This document shows, one piece after another, positions 51,887 to 58,494 of a stretch of 58,494 nucleotides of DNA (within the stretch, counting starts at the first letter, position 1; every line of letters starts with the position of its first letter). Where the stretch lies: contig CAJNDS010000858.1 in assembly GCA_905221605.1 (NCBI GenBank), positions 1 through 58,494 of the forward strand, given 5' to 3'. A program made the position numbers and the translations under genes. The notes under the pieces are model-generated. The model worked only from the letters and a program-made list of their open reading frames with translations, was not told where the DNA came from and made no database searches. This DNA comes from Symbiodinium natans. Taxonomy: Eukaryota; Sar; Dinophyceae; Suessiales; Symbiodiniaceae.

Positions 51887-54664
51887 TGGGCTTTAGAGTA
51901 TGTCGTCCTTAGGTCTAAGCTCCTTTTAGGGCTCATCTGGTCCCCGAGGTCAGGCCCGTTAGGCACCCCGTATATCCCCTATACAACCCCCAGGGGCCCG
52001 TACATCAGAACCCTTAAGGGACCACATAACCCTAAACCCTAAACCCTAAACCCTAAACCCTAAACCCCATGTGACTATCCCCCTTAGATTTCGGCCCTTG
52101 CACTTGACAGGATGCCCTTCCTTCCGCCTTCGGCTATGGCGGCGAACCGGCCTCACCCGAGCGGCTCATGCAACAGTGCCCCCCCCCCCCCCCCCCCCCC
52201 CCCACAACCGCCTCTCTTCACTGAGGTTTGGGGTTTTAGGGTTTTTGGTTTTTCCAGGGTTTTTTAGGGTTCTTAGGGTTTCAACAGTGCCTCTCCTTCA
52301 CTGAGGGTTTAGGGGTTCAGGGTTTAGCGTTTAGGGCTGAAACCGTAAACCCCCAACCCCAAACTCTACACGAAGTTCTTTCCCTTCAAGGTCCTTATAG
52401 GGTCGTTGTGCGCATTTCGGGCGGGTTACTCGAAGTGCGTTTCGGGACTTAGGGTTCAGGGGCTTATTCTAGGTGATGTTTTCTTTCGAGGTGTTGTGTT
52501 TGTCATGGAATACCTTCTAAAAAAGAACCCTCCCCCCAAAGCAGAAATTGAAGAAAGAGAACCCCAAAACCCCATACATTCTACAGTATATTAATTATTC
52601 CATTTTCTACATATATATCGGCCCTTGGCCTTATGCAAGGTAAACCTGATATGTTTAGAGAGCAAACCCCATTGGGCAAAAGGTTGGTGGGGTTCTGAGC
52701 TGGGCTCACAGATCTGCGGTGGGGGGGGGGGGGTGTTTAGGGGGTGGATGATGACTCAAAAGCCGTACCTGCTAGTGGTTTAGAGTGTTTAGGGGCTTCA
52801 TTTGATGGTCAGATTGTCACAGGTTTCCCAGTAAAATGGAGCCGGAAACACAAGGGACCGTCGTGTAAAGAACTCCCCAACCACGGAGGTAGCCCACTGC
52901 CCAGCCATTTTTGGACCCGGGGCGGTTTCTAGGGGTTTAGGGCTTTGGGGTTAGGTAGGGTTCAGGGTGTATAGGGTTTAAGGTTTATACGGTTTAGGGT
53001 TTAGGGGTTTAGGGCTTAAGGTCTAAATTAGGATCTTGGCCATCTGAAGACACCACGTGCATGGCCTGTGAAACCTCGAAGGCTTTCAACACCGAAGAAC
53101 GCCTCGGGGTTTTAAACAGGTTTAGGATTTAGGGCTTAGGGTGTGGGGTTCCAGCCGGCCAAAACCCTTAAACCCAAACCCTTCAACCCCGACATAAGTC
53201 CCCTTTCCCATGCATGCCCTGTGCAGACCCTCACGCTTTCAAACCCAACTCTAAGCCTTTCAAGCCCTACACCCTAAACCCTAAACCTAGACCCTGAAGC
53301 AGCCTAAATCTTTCAAACCGTAAGACCCCTGAGCCCCCTAAGTAAGCCCCCTAAACCCCAAACCCTAAACCCCAAACCCGAAACCCGAAACCCTAAACCC
53401 CAAACCCTAAACCCCAAACCCTAAACCCCAAAAAATACCCTAAAACCCCAAACCCAAACCCAAACCCTAAACCCCAAACCCTAAACCCTAACCCGAAACC
53501 CCAAACCCTAAAACCCGAAACCCTACCCCCAAACTAAACCGAAACCCTAAACCTAAACCCAACCCACAAACCTAAACCCAACCCTAAACCCTAAACCCCA
53601 AACCCTAAACCCCCCTAAACCCCGAAACCCAAACCCTAACCCCAAACCCTAAACCCCAAAACCCAAACCCAAACCCTAAAACCCTAAACCGAAACCCAAA
53701 CCTAAACCTTAAACCCTAAAACCCCAAACCCAAACCCGAAACCCTAAACCCCAAACCCAAACCCTAAAACCCCAAACGCCCAAAACCTAAACCCTAAACC
53801 CCAAACCCCAAACCCTAAACCCTAAACCCTACACCCTAAACCCCAAACCCTAAACCCCAAACCCTAAACCCCAAACCCTAAACCCTAAACCCGAAACCCC
53901 AAACCCTAAACCCTAAACCCTAAACCCCAAACCCCAAACCCTAAACCCCAAACCCTAAACCCTAAACCCCAAACCCTAAACCCTAAACCCGCAGGCGCCA
54001 GCGCCACCACCCCGAGCTGCCCATCCTCCTGGGGCAACCGCCAAGTCAAGCAGGGAGCCCGAGGTTGAGGGTTTAGGGTTTAGGGTTTAGGGTTTAGGGC
54101 TAGGGTTTAGGGTTGTAGGGTCTCGGGTTTAGGGTTTAGGGCTAGGGGGTTTAGTGTTTGGGGTTGAGGGGTTTAGGGTTTGGGGTTAGGGGTGTAGGGT
54201 GTAGGGTCTAGGGTTTGGGGTTTAGGGTTAGGGTTCGGGGTTTAGGGTTTAGGGTTTGGGGTTTGGGGCTTTAGGGTTTAGGGTTTGGGGCTTAGGGTTC
54301 AGGGTTTGGGGCTTTAGGGTTTAGGGTTTGGGGCTTTATGGTTCAGGGTTTAGGGTGCAGAGTCTTGGGTTTGGGGTTGAGGGTTTAGGGCTTCCGGGTT
54401 TAGGGCTTCAGAGGTTGAAAGGCTTATGAGTTTTTAGGGTTTAGGGTTTCGGTGTTTGGGTTTAGGGCCCGTCGCGGTTAAGTAGGGGTTTAGGGCTTGT
54501 CAGCGTTTAGTTCTGGTGGGTTTGGGGAGGGGCGAGAATGCGGCGCGTGGACGCATGTAGGGGTGGTTCGGGGCCACTTGAATTTATAGGCCCCTGTGAT
54601 CATCCCTTACTCAAATTTAGGTTCTGCGTTTAGTGTTTGTCCAAAAGGGTAGATACATGGGCCA

Positions 54665-54765
54665 TGAATATCGTCCCTTACCTTCTTAAGGGTTCTGATG
54701 TATGGGCCCTCGGGTTGTATAGGGTATATCAAGGGCCCGTACTAAGGGGCCATGTAGTTACCCCA
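54665..54765. mobile_element. Dispersed element M5
   Basis: Carries CTTACCTTCTTAAGGGTTCT, GATGTATGGGCCC, GGGTTGTATAGGGTATA and GGGGCCATGTAGTTACCCC. Diverged copies lie at about 10457, 10950 and 41680, and one in reverse orientation at about 51955. The ends form a weak inverted repeat (CATGGGCCAT... and GGGGCCATGTA). Confidence 0.6.
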
Positions 54766-55144
54766 AGGGTTTGGCCCTAAACCCTGAGCCCTAAACCCTA
54801 AACCCTAAACCCCAAACCCTAAACCCTAAGCCCTAAACCCCAAACCCTAAACCCTAAACCCTGAACTCTAAACCCTAAACCCTAAAACCCTAAAACCCTA
54901 CACCCCCCAAACCCTAAACCCCAAACCCTAAACCCCCAAACCCTAAACCCCAAACCCCAAACCCCAAACCCTAAACCCTAAACCCCAAACCCTAAACCCT
55001 AAACCCTAAACGGCCTTAGGGGTTTAGGTGCGGGGTGAGGAGGTCCAGGTTTTCTCTTGGAGCGCCACAAGCGCTGAGGTTGACAAGGATGCCGAGACCG
55101 CGCCACCACACGAGGAGACTCGCGTGCGCTTCCAGGTGCCTGTA

Positions 55145-55258
55145 GGGTTTAGGGTTTAGGGTTTAGGGTTTAGGGTTTAGGGTTTAGGGTTTAGGGTTTA
55201 GGGTTTAGGGTTTAGGGTTTAGGGTTTAGGGTTTAGGGTTTAGGGTTTAGGGTTTAGG
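55145..55258. repeat. Long pure TTTAGGG array
   Basis: About sixteen uninterrupted G-strand heptamers between unique sequences. Near-perfect homogeneity suggests recent addition or expansion. Confidence 0.92.
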
Positions 55259-55913
55259 GCTAGTGTTTCGGGCTTGAGGCTTACGGTTTGTGTTTCTTTC
55301 AGGGCTTTCAAAAATCATAGGGTGTTGAAAGGCCTGGACCCAGAATCAAATTCCTCACTTTCGGTTCGTGGAGGTCCGGGCCAGCAGTGCGATACCAAAC
55401 TCCGTTTATCGGCCACCCCCGCTTTCGCGTAGAAGAGGATGCTCTACTGTAACCGTCCGATATCATGCCGCTCGTATAATCGGTCAAACTCAACCCCGTC
55501 GATTTTCTCTTCCAAATTGTCTCTTCCACCTTGTTCTTGTCACATCGGACTCTAAGTGAGGCCCATCGATTCCTCATTTTGCGTTTGCCCCTCACTCAAA
55601 TGCATCCTGCCCGAGCCCTGATAAGCCCTCAAGAAACGCAAAACCACGAAATCCCGAAGCCTAAGCCATCAATATCTGAAAGCCGTTACACGACCTTGCA
55701 TCTCCAATAAGCCCTCAAACCTTAAACCCTGAAGACTCAACCCTAAACCCCAAACCCTAAACCCTCAACCCTCAAGCCTAAACCCCAAACCCTAAACCCT
55801 AAACCCCGAAATTCTGCAACCCAAGTCTTGAGTCGCAAGACTTTGTAGCTTTGCACAGGCGAGCCTTGACTATCTGGCGCATTCCACGCGCCAGGTGCCT
55901 GAGTTGGGTTTTT

Positions 55914-56022
55914 GGGTTTACCTACGGATGCGATTTACCTGTAGTTCAGTAGTAGCTACCCCTTAAGTAGTAGGTATAGCCATCAAACTGCAGGTAATAT
56001 AAAGAGAGCCCCAGGTAGGGTA
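55914..56022. mobile_element. MITE-like hairpin, family M3, copy 3
   Basis: Arms TTTACCTGTAGTTCAGTAGT and TCAAACTGCAGGTAA, tip CTACCCCTTAAGTAGTAGG, and an outer AAAGAGAGCCCCAGGTAGG on the right that matches copy 1. Confidence 0.8.
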
Positions 56023-58330
56023 GGGTTTACAAGTTTAGGGATTGAAGTTTTTGTTAGGGGTTTAGGGTCTAGGGTTTAGAGGGCCTAAAGTTTGTCGTTG
56101 AGGGTTCGCGCTCTCTCTTGGTCCCTTACAGGGATGGAACCATTGGGAAAAGGGTCCCTGAAGAGGAGAAGCCGTGGCTCGAGATGGTGTTTAGGGTTCA
56201 GGGTTTAGGGTTGGTTTGGGGGCCCAACCGGTATTCTGCTCAACTTTCACTGAGGGAATGGGGTTTAGACTAGACAGTAAACACTCCAATTTGACACCTT
56301 GTGCTACTCTTGGTTATCAAAAACTTAACGCAGGAGCCAACATCACCAATATTGTCCCCGAATGCTGCGAGTGCCAATAAACCCTACACCCTAAGCCCCA
56401 AACTTAAACCACAACTGCAAAAACCCTAAACCCTAAACCCTAAAGCCCCTGTATTGAACCCTGAGTCGGCAGGCCGTTATGGAGCGACAGCCACGACCTC
56501 GGCCGGAAGGGATCTTTCTTGGGGAGGAGATTGTTTAGGGTTTAGGGTTCAGGGCTTAGGGTTTAGGCGTTTAGAGCTTAAGGTCTAGGGTTTAGGGTTT
56601 AAGGTTTGGCTGCGGCTGGGTGACTGGGATGTGTCAGGGTGTCCACGCAGGAGTTCTGGAGGCCGGAGTAAGCGCTAAACCCGAAACTAAACCCCAAATT
56701 CTTTGAGTTAAGAGCTCATGCTGTAAATGGGGTTGGGGTTTAGAGTTGTTCGGGCGCAGGGAAGGTCCCGAACCGGCCCTGTCCTATACCTCGAACTTTA
56801 CCCGAAGGCGATCTCCCAGTCCACCTATGCTGCCCAGATCCCGATATTCGGTTGTATCGAGTTGGACAACGCCTCACAGTGGTGTTTCTGTCCCAATATG
56901 GCTTAGCGGCTGCCAAGGACGCGGCCATCGGCGTAGTCCCGCAGGAGTTCAGGAAGGCTGGCTTACGACAAAGCCCAGGCGGAGGCAACCGCAGATGCAA
57001 CAGGCGGTGGCAGGGCCTGCTGCAGCAACAACTGCATCGACCGGCCAGGCGCCACCGGCGACCCCCGATAAAGGCGTAGGCTTTCGGGCTACCCCCCCTA
57101 TGGCGAATCCTCTGAGTACCTAGCACCAGAAGCCAACCCCTAGCGCCAAACCTCTTCACCCTTATCTCTCTCTATAAACCTTGAAGCCCGTAAGCGGCCC
57201 TAGACAAGGGAATAGGGTTTTAAGGGCAAGTTCCCCTAAAGCAGGCTGGCTTAATTAAGGGATAATTTGTATTTCCCTATCCGGGTTTACAACCCTAAAC
57301 CCTAAACACTAAACCCTGAACCCTAAACCCTGAACCCTAAACCTTAAACTTAAACAAGGGTTTGGGCTTTTTTAGGGTTTTCGGGCTTTGGAGTAAGGGT
57401 GTGTGACGGACATCCTGCACCCTAGACACCAAGATCCTACACCTGAGAGCCTCCAAGTTTCTGAAACTCCAGCCCCCAAAGGCTTGGGGGGTTTAGGGTT
57501 AGGGTTTCAGGGCATTATGTCGAAAGCGCACCTCGGCCTAAACCCGAATCCCCAACTCCCCTGAGGACCTTAACAAAATCCTACAGAATGAGCCCCTTCA
57601 CCCCCTAAGCACCCTAAGCCCCACACCCCTAAACCCTCAACACGCCAAACCCTAAACCCTAAACCCTAAACCCTAAACCCTAAACCCTAAACCCTAAACC
57701 CCCCAGGCGCGCCCGCAAGGAGCGGCGCGAGATGGTCGAGAAGGCGTAATTGGGGTTCAGGGGCTGAGCCTAGGGTTTTGGGGTTTAGGGTTTAGGGTTT
57801 AGGGTTTCAGGTTTAGGGTTTAGGGTTGAGAGTTTAGCGCTTTTTCGGGTTTTTAGGATGTTTTGGATGTTTAGGATGTTTAGGGTGTTTGGGGCATTTT
57901 CGGTGCTTTGGTCGTTTTGTGTTTTTGTTTTTTTATTTTTGTTTTATAGTTTTGTTTGTTTGTTTGTTTTGTTTTTTTTGGGAGGTTTTGAGGGTTTTTT
58001 TCCAGGATAAGTCCTAAGGCTCCTAACTGACCCAAAGTAGGTACGATTTAACAGCCAAGGTGCGGTACTTCTTTCTTGCAGCCCCCAAGTTCAGGATTCT
58101 TATTATGGGGTTTGGGTTTACTTGGTGCAGTTGGTGGGTTGTTTGGTGGTTTTGGGATGGGCTTGAGGGTTTCATGTTTCCTTTTCAGTGGTGTTGGAGG
58201 GGGGGGATGTGGCCCTTTCCGCCATGCAGCACCCCAACTTAAAATGCAATTGAGAGGTTGGCTGAGATCCCAGCTTGCCAAATGCCCAAAACAACACCGT
58301 GAATCGAGCCCCATAATCCCAAACACTAAA
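56023..58330. repeat. Telomere-like tracts and unique patches
   Basis: Degenerate G-strand units (56030-56090 and 56525-56610), C-strand tracts (56420-56445, 57290-57345 and 57645-57705), G-strand 57778-57830, then T-rich sequence of TTTGTTTG type at 57900-57980. A patch at about 56852-57079 is listed separately. No other gene supported. Confidence 0.6.
56852..57079 (+). CDS. Candidate coding patch, unrecognised
   Basis: One frame reads YRVGQRLTVVFLSQYGLAAA then KDAAIGVVPQEFRKAG, then becomes arginine/glutamine-rich. Two other frames are also open, so the frame choice is weak. Unique sequence between telomere-like tracts. Confidence 0.25.
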   Translation: MYRVGQRLTVVFLSQYGLAAAKDAAIGVVPQEFRKAGLRQSPGGGNRRCNRRWQGLLQQQLHRPARRHRRPPIKA

Positions 58331-58494
58331 CCCTAAACCCTAAACCCCGAACCCTAAACCCTAAACCTCTCTATGTATATATATATATACCCTAAACCCT
58401 AGACCTCTCTATGTATATATATATATATACCCTAAACCCTAAACCTCTCTATGTATATATATATATACACCCTAATGGGTTTCGTGGGCAAGGC
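58331..58494. repeat. Compound array: CCCTAAA + CTCTCTATG + (TA)n, three units
   Basis: Three tandem units of about 53 bp, each CCCTAAACCTCTCTATG followed by about 8 TA and ACCCTAAACC, at about 58363-58392, 58404-58432 and 58440-58472. A telomere-like motif and an AT microsatellite have been amplified together. Confidence 0.85.

Larger units (their letters stand above)
51254..55913. repeat. Ankyrin flank, hairpins, very long mixed CCCTAAA/CCCCAAA array
   Basis: 51254-51360 ankyrin-like flank shared with D; 51360-51600 AT-rich unique. M2 hairpin at 51782-51886, M5 copy at 51955-52030, C run 52180-52203. 53340-53990 is about 650 bp of mixed CCCTAAA/CCCCAAA/CCCGAAA units, followed by about 430 bp of G-strand mixed units (54062-54490). 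M5 copy at 54665-54765; C-strand 54773-55010; nearly pure TTTAGGG array 55145-55258. The 55308-55560 patch is unique and unrecognised. Confidence 0.65.

Noticed and set aside
1-58494. The window as a chromosome end or subtelomere
   Set aside because: Tracts change strand many times, are short, and lie inside introns of genes whose exons continue past them; no terminal array is seen.
1-58494. CRISPR array, tRNA or rRNA genes, bacterial operons
   Set aside because: No regular spacer structure, no cloverleaf or rRNA signature found by eye, and the split genes are eukaryotic.

Overview
The window looks like nuclear DNA of a dinoflagellate, probably a Suessiales or Prorocentrum-type genome (inference, no database search). 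The reasons are plant-type telomere heptamers (TTTAGGG/CCCTAAA) scattered in both orientations, introns with GT, GC and GA donors but always AG acceptors, ubiquitin-like/ankyrin genes in a dispersed family, and a LINE with endonuclease, reverse transcriptase and C-terminal zinc fingers. All genes I can support lie on the + strand.

Layout. 1-2.6 kb: telomere-like tracts, a GT microsatellite and hairpin repeats. 2.6-4.65 kb: exons of an unrecognised gene; the last four splice in frame across telomere-like introns. 4.77-5.87 kb: AT-rich island with a broken rve-type integrase. 6.1-13.1 kb: six exons of a JmjC/cupin_8 dioxygenase-like gene whose introns are full of CCCTAAA/TTTAGGG tracts. 14.8-19.6 kb: an apparently intact LINE. 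19.6-26.7 kb: telomere-variant arrays, MITE-like hairpins and scattered candidate exons. 26.8-34.3 kb and 46.4-51.3 kb: five paralogous ubiquitin-like + ankyrin genes (A-E). B, D and E are intact once spliced, A has lost its ankyrin frame, and the middle of C is unresolved. The rest is telomere-like tracts, minisatellites, hairpin elements and weak exon candidates.

Main discovery. In the ankyrin genes 14 introns can be located by comparing paralogs. In 13 of them the intron is an inserted element plus one copy of a 4-bp target-site duplication (TSD). The first two TSD bases (GT, GC or GA) are the donor and the last two bases of the element (AG) are the acceptor. Removing TSD + element restores the paralogous reading frame exactly. 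At least six element families do this, and most of the introns are paralog-specific. Copies outside introns have 4-bp TSDs too, so the TSD is an insertion mark and not a product of splicing. One intron is only a TTTAGGG tract between two copies of a 22-bp direct repeat, another is almost pure CCCTAAA, and one introner has a telomere tract exactly between its TSD and its terminal repeat. I infer that telomere-type repeat additions at breaks, as well as transposons, are being turned into introns here.
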